The notes below the pieces were generated by a model that was not told where the DNA came from, ran no database searches, and saw only the letters and a list, made by a program, of their open reading frames with translations. The translations under genes and the position numbers were made by a program. DNA of 9,488 nucleotides from assembly GCA_027486075.1 (NCBI GenBank), contig JAIXPU010000002.1:1-9488 (forward strand), in the 5' to 3' direction. Shown here in pieces: positions 1-6,798 of this stretch (position 1 is its first letter; every line of letters starts with the position of its first letter). This DNA comes from Streptomycetaceae bacterium (GTDB taxonomy: Bacteria > Actinomycetota > Actinomycetes > Nanopelagicales > Nanopelagicaceae).

Positions 1-798
1 GCAAAATCTGCCAACCGTTTAGCGCTTCCTGAAATGCCGGAAGAGTTATTCCTAGAAACTGTTCATGCACTTGTTAAGCAAGATGCTGGTTGGACTCCAG
101 GAAAAGTAGGAGAAGCGCTTTACATTCGCCCATTTATGATTGCCACAGAAGTTGGCTTAGGCGTTCGCCCAACAAATAAAGCCACTTACTTACTTATTGC
201 AACCCCAGCAGGTGCTTACTTTGATCCTTCCAAGGCGGTCTCTGTCTGGATTTCAACTGAGTACGTGCGTGCTGCCCTTGGTGGAACAGGCGAGGCAAAG
301 TGCGGCGGAAACTACGCAGCTTCCCTGGTTGCACAGAAAGCTGCTGCTAAAGAAGGATGCGATCAAGTTGTCTGGATTGATGCCAAAGAGCGTAAGTGGA
401 TTGAAGAGATGGGCGGAATGAATCTTTACTTCGTTAAGGGTAAAGGCGCTGATGCAACTATCATCACTCCAAAGTTGACCGGAACTCTGCTTCCTGGAAT
501 TACGCGCGACTCAATTTTGTCTGTAGCAAAGGATCTTGGTTACAAGACAGAAGAGGTCATGCTCTCAATCGATGATTGGCGCGAAGGCGTTACATCGGGT
601 GAGATCACTGAAATCTTTGCCTGCGGAACTGCGGCAGTGGTATCTCCAGTAGGTCAGGCAAAGTCTGCAATGGGCACATGGGTCACAGGAGACGGACAAC
701 CAGGTCCCATCACTATGCAGATCCGAAACCATCTTCTTGCAATTCAACATGGCACTACAGCAGATAAGCACGGCTGGGTGAAGAAGGTTTCTCTGTGA
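1..798 (+). CDS. ilvE: Branched-chain amino acid aminotransferase, 5'-truncated by the window edge
   Basis: PLP-dependent fold-type IV aminotransferase that interconverts leucine, isoleucine and valine with their 2-oxo acids, using glutamate/2-oxoglutarate; cytoplasmic. The reading frame is open from base 1, so the first in-frame ATG at 34 is internal and the true start lies upstream. About 265 codons are present, of roughly 360-370 usual for actinobacterial IlvE. Visible motifs: the block GEAKCGGNYAASL, whose Lys (codon 100 of the window, bases 298-300) is the expected PLP Schiff-base lysine; the class-IV signature around EEMGGMNLYF; and ACGTAAVVSPVG near the C-terminus. The TGA stop overlaps the GTG start of cimA (GTGA), which implies translational coupling and fits a shared role in isoleucine synthesis. 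No damage is seen in the part present. Confidence 0.95.
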   Translation, partial: AKSANRLALPEMPEELFLETVHALVKQDAGWTPGKVGEALYIRPFMIATEVGLGVRPTNKATYLLIATPAGAYFDPSKAVSVWISTEYVRAALGGTGEAKCGGNYAASLVAQKAAAKEGCDQVVWIDAKERKWIEEMGGMNLYFVKGKGADATIITPKLTGTLLPGITRDSILSVAKDLGYKTEEVMLSIDDWREGVTSGEITEIFACGTAAVVSPVGQAKSAMGTWVTGDGQPGPITMQIRNHLLAIQHGTTADKHGWVKKVSL

Positions 799-2402
799 CC
801 TTAGACAAAAGTTCTTTCGATAGGGAAGCCCTCCATATCTATGACACCACTCTCCGTGATGGTGCGCAGCAAGAAGGCCTCAATCTCTCTGTCCATGACA
901 AGTTAACGATTGCGCGCCATCTTGATGATTTAGGTGTTGGTTTTATTGAAGGTGGATGGCCGGGCGCAAACCCCAAGGACACTGAATTCTTTGCACTCGC
1001 TAAGAAAGAGCTCAAGTTAAAGAACGCAACTTTCGTAGCATTCGGTGCCACTCGTCGCCCCAATGTAAAGGCAGCAGATGATGTACTTCTTGGAGCACTT
1101 CGCGATTCTGGAGCACCGGCAGTAACCCTTGTTGCCAAGTCATATGACCGCCATGTTGATCTTGCCCTGAAAACAACGCTCGATGAAAACCTAGCGATGA
1201 TTCGCGACTCAGTTACACATCTTCGCCAAGAAGGCCAGCGCGTATTTCTTGATGCAGAACACTTCTTTGATGGCTACCGCGCCAATCGTGCATACGCACT
1301 CGAAGTAATTCGTGTGGCCATGGAAGCAGGTGCCGATGTCGCAGCTCTGTGCGATACCAACGGTGGCATGTTGCCTGATGAGATCGCCGATGTTGTTCAC
1401 GATGTATTGGGTGCGACCTCAGCGCGCCTTGGAATTCACTGCCACAACGACACAGGTTGCGCCGTTGCAAACTCAATGGCTGCAGTGGCTGCAGGTGCGA
1501 CCCATGTTCAAGGAACGCTCAATGGATATGGCGAACGCACCGGAAATGCAGACCTTGTCACCATCATTGCCAACTTAGAGTTAAAGAAGAAGAAGGAAGT
1601 TCTTCCGAAAAACGCGCTCCGCGAAGCTTTCCGTATTTCACATGCTGTAGCTGAAGTAACCAATATTTCTCCATCACCGCGCCAGCCATATACAGGTGTA
1701 TCTGCCTTTGCACATAAGGCAGGGCTACATGCATCTGCCATCAAGGTTGATCCATCTCTGTACCAACATGAAGATCCATCATCTGTCGGAAACGATATGC
1801 GCATGCTTGTTTCGGATATGGCAGGACGAGCTTCTATCGAACTTAAGTCAATGGAACTTGGCGTAGATCTTGGGGGAGACCGCGAACTCATTGGTCGCGT
1901 TGTAGAGCGAGTCAAAGAGATGGAATCTCGCGGCTTTACCTTTGAAGCAGCCGATGCCTCATTCGAACTTCTCTTGCGCGAAGAAGCAACCGGAAAGCGC
2001 CCATCTTTCTTTACTATCGACCATTGGCTTACAACAACTGAACGTGGCTCAAAGAATGACATTGTGACTAAAGCGGAAGTGACTGTTACTGCACAAGGTA
2101 AAGAGATCACATGCTCTGGCGCGGGAAATGGTCCCGTTAACGCATTCGATAATGCGCTGCGCGATGGCCTAAATCAACTTTATCCAGAGCTGGCTGCCCT
2201 TGAACTTACTGATTACAAAGTTCGCATCCTCGAAGGTCGCCTCGGCACTGGCGCCGTTACTCGCGTCCTTGTTGAAACATCTGACGGTAAAGGTGAATGG
2301 AACACAGTGGGCGTCCACGAGAACGTGATTGCCGCATCCGCCATGGCTTTGGAAGATGCCCTCACCTTTGGACTGTTACGTCAGGGAAGAAAGCCAGAGT
2401 AG
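795..2402 (+). CDS. cimA: (R)-citramalate synthase
   Basis: Condenses pyruvate and acetyl-CoA to citramalate, the first step of the threonine-independent route to 2-oxobutyrate and isoleucine. The 535-residue length suits the long LeuA-like CimA family. The N-terminal TIM barrel begins with DTTLRDG (residues 17-23). Metal-binding HCHND lies at 215-219 and NGYGERTGN at 243-251, followed by a linker and a LeuA-type regulatory/dimerisation domain from about residue 390 (NGPVNAFDNALRDGL, then EGRLGTGAVTRVLVE). The GTG start is set by the 4-base overlap with ilvE and by AAGAAGG at 781-787, 7 bases upstream. The regulatory domain suggests feedback inhibition, by isoleucine in known relatives. 2-isopropylmalate synthase or homocitrate synthase are the alternatives, but the overall pattern and the ilvE neighbour favour CimA. 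Confidence 0.93.
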   Translation: MTLDKSSFDREALHIYDTTLRDGAQQEGLNLSVHDKLTIARHLDDLGVGFIEGGWPGANPKDTEFFALAKKELKLKNATFVAFGATRRPNVKAADDVLLGALRDSGAPAVTLVAKSYDRHVDLALKTTLDENLAMIRDSVTHLRQEGQRVFLDAEHFFDGYRANRAYALEVIRVAMEAGADVAALCDTNGGMLPDEIADVVHDVLGATSARLGIHCHNDTGCAVANSMAAVAAGATHVQGTLNGYGERTGNADLVTIIANLELKKKKEVLPKNALREAFRISHAVAEVTNISPSPRQPYTGVSAFAHKAGLHASAIKVDPSLYQHEDPSSVGNDMRMLVSDMAGRASIELKSMELGVDLGGDRELIGRVVERVKEMESRGFTFEAADASFELLLREEATGKRPSFFTIDHWLTTTERGSKNDIVTKAEVTVTAQGKEITCSGAGNGPVNAFDNALRDGLNQLYPELAALELTDYKVRILEGRLGTGAVTRVLVETSDGKGEWNTVGVHENVIAASAMALEDALTFGLLRQGRKPE

Positions 2403-2410
2403 ATACTCGC

Positions 2411-3322
2411 ATGAGCGATTTCGAGAGTGCGCATCGGGGCTATACCCATCATCTCGAAAAAGAACGCAATCTTTCGATTCATACAGTTCGTGCATATATC
2501 GGCGATCTTGATAGTTTCTTTGAGCATTTATCGCTTCAGAAAGTTTCCGCAGTTGGCGATGTCACCCTCGCTCACATCCGCTCATGGCTTGCTAATCAAC
2601 AGGTCAAAGGCGGAGCGCGCACCACACTTTCTCGCCGCGCCACTTCTATTCGCCTCTTCACTAAATGGGCGACAAAGAACGGATATCTAACAAAAGATGT
2701 CGGTGCAACACTGGCTACGCCGAAAGCGCACCGCACCCTTCCTGATGTGCTCTCAGTATCTGATGCAACAACTGCGATGGATTCACTGGCTACACGAGTA
2801 GCAGAAGAAGAGAGCCCCATGTCGATTCGCGATTGCGCCATCGTTGAACTGCTCTATGCCACAGGCGCTCGAGTCTCTGAGCTATGTGGGTTAGATCTTG
2901 ACGATATTGATTACGAACGCAACACGATTCGCGTATTAGGTAAGGGAAATAAAGAGCGCACGATTCCACTAGGGGCGCCTTCCATGAAAGCTCTCAATAA
3001 CTGGATCAAAAATGCTCGCACCGAGTTGCTCACTGATAAATCCGGACGGGCTGTATTTCTTGGCGCACGTGGAAAACGTATTGATCAAAGAACGGTACGA
3101 ACAATTGTCTATGAAGCACTTTCTGCCCTAGAAGGTACCGAGCGAATGGGGCCACATGCGCTTCGCCATAGTGCAGCTACTCACCTGCTTGAAGGGGGAG
3201 CGGACCTTCGTACCGTTCAAGAGATTTTGGGACATGCCTCCCTTGCAACAACCCAGATTTATACCCATGTATCGACAGAGAGACTACAAAAAGCATTTAA
3301 GCAGGCTCACCCTCGCGCTTAA
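2411..3322 (+). CDS. xerC: Tyrosine recombinase XerC
   Basis: Site-specific recombinase that with XerD resolves chromosome dimers at dif near the terminus. From ATG 2411 the product is 303 residues, the normal Xer length. The SAM-like core-binding N-terminal domain spans about residues 1-90 and the catalytic domain about 110-295. All six active-site positions are present: R154 (TGARVSEL), K178 (GKGNKER), H249 and R252 (HALRH), H275 (LGHASL) and nucleophile Y284 (QIYTHVS). The frame is open further upstream to an ATG at 2297 inside cimA, but that adds residues without family support. The gene begins 8 bases after cimA with no good Shine-Dalgarno sequence, so it probably relies on coupling to cimA translation. 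XerC is preferred to XerD because xerC commonly lies near rpsB in Actinobacteria; sequence alone separates them poorly. Confidence 0.9.
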   Translation: MSDFESAHRGYTHHLEKERNLSIHTVRAYIGDLDSFFEHLSLQKVSAVGDVTLAHIRSWLANQQVKGGARTTLSRRATSIRLFTKWATKNGYLTKDVGATLATPKAHRTLPDVLSVSDATTAMDSLATRVAEEESPMSIRDCAIVELLYATGARVSELCGLDLDDIDYERNTIRVLGKGNKERTIPLGAPSMKALNNWIKNARTELLTDKSGRAVFLGARGKRIDQRTVRTIVYEALSALEGTERMGPHALRHSAATHLLEGGADLRTVQEILGHASLATTQIYTHVSTERLQKAFKQAHPRA

Positions 3323-3377
3323 GTTTTCCCACAGATTCGAAATTCGCGCTAACTGACGGTGTAATCTGCAAGACAAA

Positions 3378-3429
3378 ACCCCGGCCGTTTGATCGACATC
3401 TTTCGATGTTACAGGGACGGTTCCGGGGT
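3378..3429 (+). promoter_or_regulatory. Nested stem-loop upstream of the Abi-like gene
   Basis: The outer arms ACCCCGGCCGT (3378-3388) and ACGGTTCCGGGGT (3417-3429) pair over 11 base pairs with a two-base TT bulge (3421-3422). They enclose an inner hairpin ACATC-TTTC-GATGT (3396-3409). The structure ends 4 bases before the AGGAGA ribosome-binding site of the next gene. No T-run follows, so a classic intrinsic terminator is unlikely, although a terminator for xerC without a U-tract remains possible. It could instead be a structured 5' leader controlling the Abi-like gene. The pairing is read directly from the sequence; the role is inference. Confidence 0.6.
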
Positions 3430-3433
3430 GTTC

Positions 3434-3439
3434 AGGAGA
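3434..3439 (+). promoter_or_regulatory. Ribosome-binding site that fixes the Abi-like start
   Basis: AGGAGA lies 6 bases before ATG 3446, the best Shine-Dalgarno match in this region. It decides for ATG 3446 over the in-frame TTG at 3389, which lies inside the outer stem of the hairpin and has no ribosome-binding site. Confidence 0.75.
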
Positions 3440-3445
3440 ATACTA

Positions 3446-4132
3446 ATGCGACCTCTAGACAAACACAATATCTATCCATTCGAAATTGTGGAGGAAAAAA
3501 TCTCTGCCCCCAGACTTCGTCCATATCTCCAGGCATGCGAGGGAGACTCGAAGAAGGCAATTCTGCTTTACGAGTGGAACAACTCTCTATCCGCTGCTAT
3601 CTGGGAGCTCATTGCAATTCTAGAAGTCGGGATTCGAAACACCATCGATACAAAAATGTCGGAGCGGCATCTGAGACTCGGACGAGAGGGGCACTGGATT
3701 TTTGACGTGAGCCATGAATTAGGTAGCTCTCCCAACAAAGGGCTTGACTCAAAGAAACCTTTTGAGGATGTCGAGCAAGCGATTGCGAGAGTGCGAAGGA
3801 ATAAAAAGCCATTAGTCCCCTCGCAAATCATTTCCGAAACATCGTTCGGCTTTTGGAATCAACTTGTCTCGAAGAAGCAGGGCTTCCTGTGGCCGGATTT
3901 AGCTTCTGGCTTTCCATACGCTCCATCTCGTGACCAGCGATATATCTCAATTCTTTTTACTGATATTCGAGATTTAAGAAATCGGATCAGTCATCATCAT
4001 CGACTTCAAAATCCAGCGATTGAGCGGGGCGAGCTCATAATCCTGGAAATGGCAAAGGCACTTCACCCCGAATACTGTGACTGGCTAATGAGCGTCAGTA
4101 GGGTGAGCCAGATTCAATCCCAGCGACCTTGA
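3446..4132 (+). CDS. Abi-like HEPN-domain protein (putative abortive-infection RNase)
   Basis: A 228-residue protein from ATG 3446, resembling the Abi-like family of the HEPN superfamily (Lactococcus AbiD/AbiF relatives), whose members are linked to phage abortive infection, often as RNases. Family-like features in order: YEWNNSLSAAIWELIAILEVGIRN (residues 42-65 region, helical, with E60 and R64-N65), SFGFWNQLV (133-141), and RDLRNRISHHH (175-185), which contains the HEPN catalytic pattern R-N-x3-H as R178, N179 and H183. No signal peptide or membrane segment is seen. No antitoxin or partner gene lies beside it. It sits between xerC and rpsB, where many actinobacteria carry an M23 peptidase gene. 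Its arginine codons (2 of 19 CGY, 8 CGA, 6 AGA/AGG) differ from xerC (18 of 26 CGY) and suggest acquisition. Fold family is fairly sure; antiphage activity is inference. Confidence 0.75.
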   Translation: MRPLDKHNIYPFEIVEEKISAPRLRPYLQACEGDSKKAILLYEWNNSLSAAIWELIAILEVGIRNTIDTKMSERHLRLGREGHWIFDVSHELGSSPNKGLDSKKPFEDVEQAIARVRRNKKPLVPSQIISETSFGFWNQLVSKKQGFLWPDLASGFPYAPSRDQRYISILFTDIRDLRNRISHHHRLQNPAIERGELIILEMAKALHPEYCDWLMSVSRVSQIQSQRP

Positions 4133-4305
4133 CCCAGAAAAGGGTGGATTTTGCACCCCTTGCCGGCAGGTAAGATTTGCCTCGCACCAGAGAGAAATTT
4201 CCGGTGACATCTCAGCATCTATGTATGACTTGCTTTGCGACGATTACAAGCCACTTCGGTCCAGCGAGTAGTAATTCAATGGCTCTGCCATCTGAATCAT
4301 TTAAC

Positions 4306-4311
4306 TAGCAT
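4306..4311 (+). promoter_or_regulatory. rpsB: Possible -10 box for the rpsB operon
   Basis: TAGCAT fits the TANNNT pattern of sigma-70-type -10 boxes and would start transcription near 4318, giving a leader of about 96 bases. The -35 is poor: CTGCCA at 4285-4290 matches 4 of 6 consensus bases, but with a short 15-base spacer. The wider string TTAACTAGCAT (4301-4311) recurs as TTAACTAGTAT at 9417-9427 ahead of another gene, which lends some support. Confidence 0.35.
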
Positions 4312-4333
4312 GGTCGGCGTTGTAGGTGCGACG

Positions 4334-4354
4334 GTCTTAGTAAATCGCTAAGAC
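4334..4354 (+). promoter_or_regulatory. Hairpin 1 of the rpsB leader
   Basis: GTCTTAG (4334-4340) and CTAAGAC (4348-4354) form a perfect 7-base-pair stem around the loop TAAATCG. No T-run follows, so it is not a standard terminator. It lies in the untranslated leader 60 bases ahead of the rpsB start. Confidence 0.6.
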
Positions 4355-4365
4355 ATTAACCGAGC

Positions 4366-4395
4366 AGGTTTTTATGTGCTGCGCACAAAAAACCT
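4366..4395 (+). promoter_or_regulatory. Hairpin 2 of the rpsB leader, next to the ribosome-binding site
   Basis: AGGTTTTT (4366-4373) pairs with AAAAACCT (4388-4395), and TGTGC (4375-4379) with GCACA (4383-4387), leaving one bulged A (4374) and the loop TGC. That is 13 base pairs. The stem ends 3 bases before the AAGGAG ribosome-binding site (4399-4404), 9 bases upstream of ATG 4414. In E. coli S2 represses its own rpsB-tsf mRNA through the leader; a similar role here is inference, since no sequence match to that leader is claimed. Confidence 0.65.
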
Positions 4396-4413
4396 AAGAA
4401 GGAGCGTGCCGTC

Positions 4414-5211
4414 ATGGCAGTTGTAACAATGCGCGAACTCCTCGACAGCGGAGTCCACTTCGGACACCAGACTCGTCGTTGGAATCCAAAGATGAAGCGT
4501 TTTATTTTCACAGAACGCAATGGCATCTACATCATCGACATCCAGCAATCACTTGCACTTATCGACTCTGCTTACGCATTCGTTAAGGACACTGTTGCTA
4601 AGGGTGGCCACGTCCTATTCGTAGGAACAAAGAAGCAGGCTCATAAGCCAATCATCGACCAAGCAGCTCGCGTTGGAATGCCAACCGTTACAGAGCGCTG
4701 GTTGGGTGGAATGCTTACCAACTTCCCAACTGTCTACAAGCGTATTCAGCGCCTCAAGGAGCTTGAAGCTCTCGAGAGCGCAAACGATCTCTTGCTTACA
4801 AAGAAGGAACTCCTTGTTCTTCGCCGTGAGCGCGAGAAGCTCTTCAAGAACCTTGACGGTATCCGTCACATGACCAAGTTGCCTTCAGCAATCTGGGTTG
4901 TCGATACCAAGAAGGAGCACCTCGCTGTTCAGGAAGCTAAGAAGCTTGGCATTCCAGTTATCGCAATCCTTGATACCAACTGCGACCCAGATGAAGTTGA
5001 TTACAAGATTCCAGGTAACGACGATGCGATTCGCTCAATCGAACTACTTACACGCGTTATCACTGATGCAATCGTTGAGGGCCTTAAAGCTCGTACAGCA
5101 AGCGCACCAACACCAGCTGCAGCTGAAAATGCGGCAACAGAGGCGCTTGAGAAGGAAATTCTTGCGACTGCACCAGCAACCGACGCACCAGCTACAACCG
5201 TGGAGGCATAA
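4414..5211 (+). CDS. rpsB: 30S ribosomal protein S2
   Basis: Component of the small ribosomal subunit, needed for S1 and mRNA docking in well-studied bacteria. The 265 residues show the S2 signature GVHFGHQTRRWNPKM (13-27), the helical coiled-coil insertion at about 108-145, and the second signature around PVIAILDTNCDPDEVDYKIPG (181-201). The C-terminal tail (about 227-265) is Ala/Thr/Glu-rich and low in complexity, like the variable tails of other actinobacterial S2 proteins. The start is supported by AAGGAG at 4399-4404. All 16 arginine codons are CGC or CGT, as expected for a highly expressed gene. It heads the rpsB-tsf unit and is preceded by a two-hairpin leader. Confidence 0.98.
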   Translation: MAVVTMRELLDSGVHFGHQTRRWNPKMKRFIFTERNGIYIIDIQQSLALIDSAYAFVKDTVAKGGHVLFVGTKKQAHKPIIDQAARVGMPTVTERWLGGMLTNFPTVYKRIQRLKELEALESANDLLLTKKELLVLRREREKLFKNLDGIRHMTKLPSAIWVVDTKKEHLAVQEAKKLGIPVIAILDTNCDPDEVDYKIPGNDDAIRSIELLTRVITDAIVEGLKARTASAPTPAAAENAATEALEKEILATAPATDAPATTVEA

Positions 5212-5216
5212 GTAAA

Positions 5217-6044
5217 TTGGCTAACTATTCAGCAGATGATGTAAAGCGCCTACGCGAAGCAACTGCAGCAGGAATGCTCGATTGCAAGAAGGCGCTCGAT
5301 GAAGCAGATGGCGATTACGACAAGGCCATTGAAATCATCCGTGTTAAAGGACAAAAGGGCGTTACAAAGCGCGAAGGTCGCCTCACTTCAAATGGTTTGG
5401 TCGTTGCAAAGGTTTCAGGTGACCTTGGTGTCATGCTCGAACTCAATTGCGAGACAGACTTCGTTGCAAAGGGTGAGCGCTTTATTGCTCTCGGAGATGA
5501 ACTCCTAGAACAGCTTGTCTCATCAAAGTCAGCAGATGTCGCTGCATTCCTTTCATCAAAGATGGCTTCTGGCAAGACAGTGCAAGAAGTTATTGATGAA
5601 GGAAATGCAACGCTCGGTGAGAAGATTGAAATCCGTAACGTTGCAGTGATTGAAGGACCAGTTGGTCTCTACCTTCATAAGACAAGCCCAGATTTGCCAC
5701 CACAGGTTGGCGTCTTGGTCTCTCTTGCTAAGGAAGCGGCTGAAGTTGGTAAAGATGTTGCACAGCACATCGCAGCTTTCGCACCACGCTTCGTCAATCG
5801 CGAAGATGTTCCAGCAGACCTCATCGAGACCGAGCGTCGTTTGGCCGAAGAGACAGCTCGCGCCGAAGGTAAGCCAGAGGCATCGCTTTCTAAGATTATC
5901 GAAGGCCGCGTTACCGGTTTTGTGAAGGAAGTTTCACTTATCGAGCAGGCATTCGCTAAGGATGCCAAGAAGACCGTGAAGCAGATCCTCGATGAAGCAG
6001 GAACCGCCGTCAAGGCATTCCACCGTTTCCGCGTAGGTCAGTAA
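5217..6044 (+). CDS. tsf: Elongation factor Ts
   Basis: Guanine-nucleotide exchange factor that releases GDP from EF-Tu. The 275 residues comprise an N-terminal UBA-like domain (about 1-50, with VKRLREATAAGMLDCKKAL), then the core with ETDFVAKGERF, where T80-D81-F82-V83-A84 is the EF-Tu-contacting TDFVA motif, and a C-terminal part ending in KKTVKQIL. The start codon is TTG; the frame then reads M-A-N-Y-S-A-D-D-V-K, as in the family. GGAGG at 5202-5206, inside the end of rpsB, lies 10 bases upstream. Only 5 bases separate it from the rpsB stop, so the two are co-transcribed and probably coupled. In the usual AKN block a Gly (G86) replaces Asn. Confidence 0.97.
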   Translation: MANYSADDVKRLREATAAGMLDCKKALDEADGDYDKAIEIIRVKGQKGVTKREGRLTSNGLVVAKVSGDLGVMLELNCETDFVAKGERFIALGDELLEQLVSSKSADVAAFLSSKMASGKTVQEVIDEGNATLGEKIEIRNVAVIEGPVGLYLHKTSPDLPPQVGVLVSLAKEAAEVGKDVAQHIAAFAPRFVNREDVPADLIETERRLAEETARAEGKPEASLSKIIEGRVTGFVKEVSLIEQAFAKDAKKTVKQILDEAGTAVKAFHRFRVGQ

Positions 6045-6075
6045 ACTAACGAACAGTCGAGCGAAGGGAGCACTC

Positions 6076-6798
6076 ATGCCAGGTTCTAGAGGGAATTACG
6101 GCAGAGTGCTCCTTAAGCTTTCTGGCGAAGTTTTTGGTGGCAAGAAGGGCATCGGTGTTGATCCCGATGTTCTCGCAGATGTGGCAAAGCAGATCGCAGA
6201 TGTTGTGCGCAGCGGTGTTCAGATTGCAATCGTGGTTGGTGGAGGTAACTTCTTCCGCGGCGCCGAGCTATCCGAACGTGGAATGGAACGCTCTCGCGCT
6301 GACTACATGGGAATGCTCGGCACAGTAATGAACTGCCTAGCGCTACAAGATTTTCTCGAAAAAGAGGGCGTAGATACTCGCGTCCAGACTGCAATCACTA
6401 TGGGCCAAGTTGCCGAACCTTATGTTCCGCGTCGTGCCATTCGCCACCTTGAAAAGGGTCGCGTAGTCATCTTCGGTGCAGGAGCTGGAATGCCATTCTT
6501 TACAACAGATACAGTCGCAGCCCAGCGTGCACTCGAAATCGGCGCTGGTGCGCTATTGCTCGCAAAGTCCGGAGTCGATGGCGTCTATAACGCAGACCCT
6601 CGTAAAGATCAGAGCGCAACAAAGTTCGACACCATCTCTTATGACGAAGTTCTCCAGAAGTCACTGGCTGTTGCAGATGCTGCAGCCTTTAGCCTCTGTC
6701 GCGAGAACAAATTGCCGATTGTTGTCTTTGACTTGATGACCAACGGAAATATCGGCCGCGCAGTTCGTGGCGAAAAGATTGGAACTCTCGTTTCATAA
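6076..6798 (+). CDS. pyrH: UMP kinase (uridylate kinase)
   Basis: Phosphorylates UMP to UDP with ATP; cytoplasmic hexamer of the amino-acid-kinase fold, essential for pyrimidine nucleotide and hence RNA, DNA and cell-wall precursor synthesis. The 240 residues match the usual length. Motifs: KLSGE (14-18), VVGGGNFFRG (53-62), ADYMGMLGTVMN (76-87 region), FTTDTVAAQRA (142-152), and the nucleotide-binding AKSGVDGVYNADPRKD (163-178). The start ATG has AAGGGAG (6064-6070) 5 bases upstream. It lies 31 bases behind tsf in the conserved rpsB-tsf-pyrH-frr order. Bacterial PyrH is commonly activated by GTP and inhibited by UTP; nothing in the sequence contradicts this. Confidence 0.97.
   Translation: MPGSRGNYGRVLLKLSGEVFGGKKGIGVDPDVLADVAKQIADVVRSGVQIAIVVGGGNFFRGAELSERGMERSRADYMGMLGTVMNCLALQDFLEKEGVDTRVQTAITMGQVAEPYVPRRAIRHLEKGRVVIFGAGAGMPFFTTDTVAAQRALEIGAGALLLAKSGVDGVYNADPRKDQSATKFDTISYDEVLQKSLAVADAAAFSLCRENKLPIVVFDLMTNGNIGRAVRGEKIGTLVS

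Larger units (their letters stand above)
4133..4413. other. Non-coding stretch between the Abi-like gene and rpsB
   Basis: 281 bases without a convincing gene. The first part has an imperfect hairpin, AAGGGTG (4140-4146) with CACCCCTT (4154-4161, one bulged C), 7 bases after the Abi-like stop and followed by the palindrome TGCCGGCA (4161-4168). It has no T-run and is at best a weak terminator. The middle (about 4170-4300) shows nothing I can name. A 16-codon ORF from ATG 4221 has no ribosome-binding site. The last 100 bases hold a possible promoter and the structured rpsB leader listed separately. I could not identify an M23 peptidase remnant by eye. Confidence 0.6.

Noticed and set aside
1508..2110. 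200-residue open frame on the minus strand inside cimA
   Set aside because: It is a shadow of a well-supported gene, Ser/Arg-rich, without family motifs or its own signals.
2297..2410. Upstream in-frame ATG extending xerC to 341 residues
   Set aside because: It would overlap cimA by over 100 bases and add residues that do not belong to the Xer fold; ATG 2411 gives the usual 303-residue length.
3389..3445. TTG start adding 19 residues to the Abi-like protein
   Set aside because: It lies within the hairpin and has no ribosome-binding site, whereas ATG 3446 has AGGAGA at 6 bases.
4140..4168. Intrinsic terminator after the Abi-like gene
   Set aside because: The stem is only 7 pairs with a bulge and lacks a T-run; mentioned as a weak possibility in the intergenic entry but not called as a terminator.
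4221..4271. Small ORF of 16 codons from ATG 4221
   Set aside because: No Shine-Dalgarno, no recognisable peptide, and no leaderless promoter in front.
3323..4300. Direct repeats marking attachment sites around the HEPN gene
   Set aside because: Only matches of about 5 bases were found by eye between the two flanks, which is no better than chance; no tRNA gene or integrase-specific site is present. XerC nearby is a housekeeping enzyme.
4313..4362. tRNA-like fold in the rpsB leader
   Set aside because: One stem resembles an anticodon arm, but there is no acceptor stem, no TTCGA arm and the spacing is wrong.
5675..6013. 112-residue minus-strand open frame inside tsf
   Set aside because: Antisense shadow of the tsf codon pattern with no start signal or recognisable domain.
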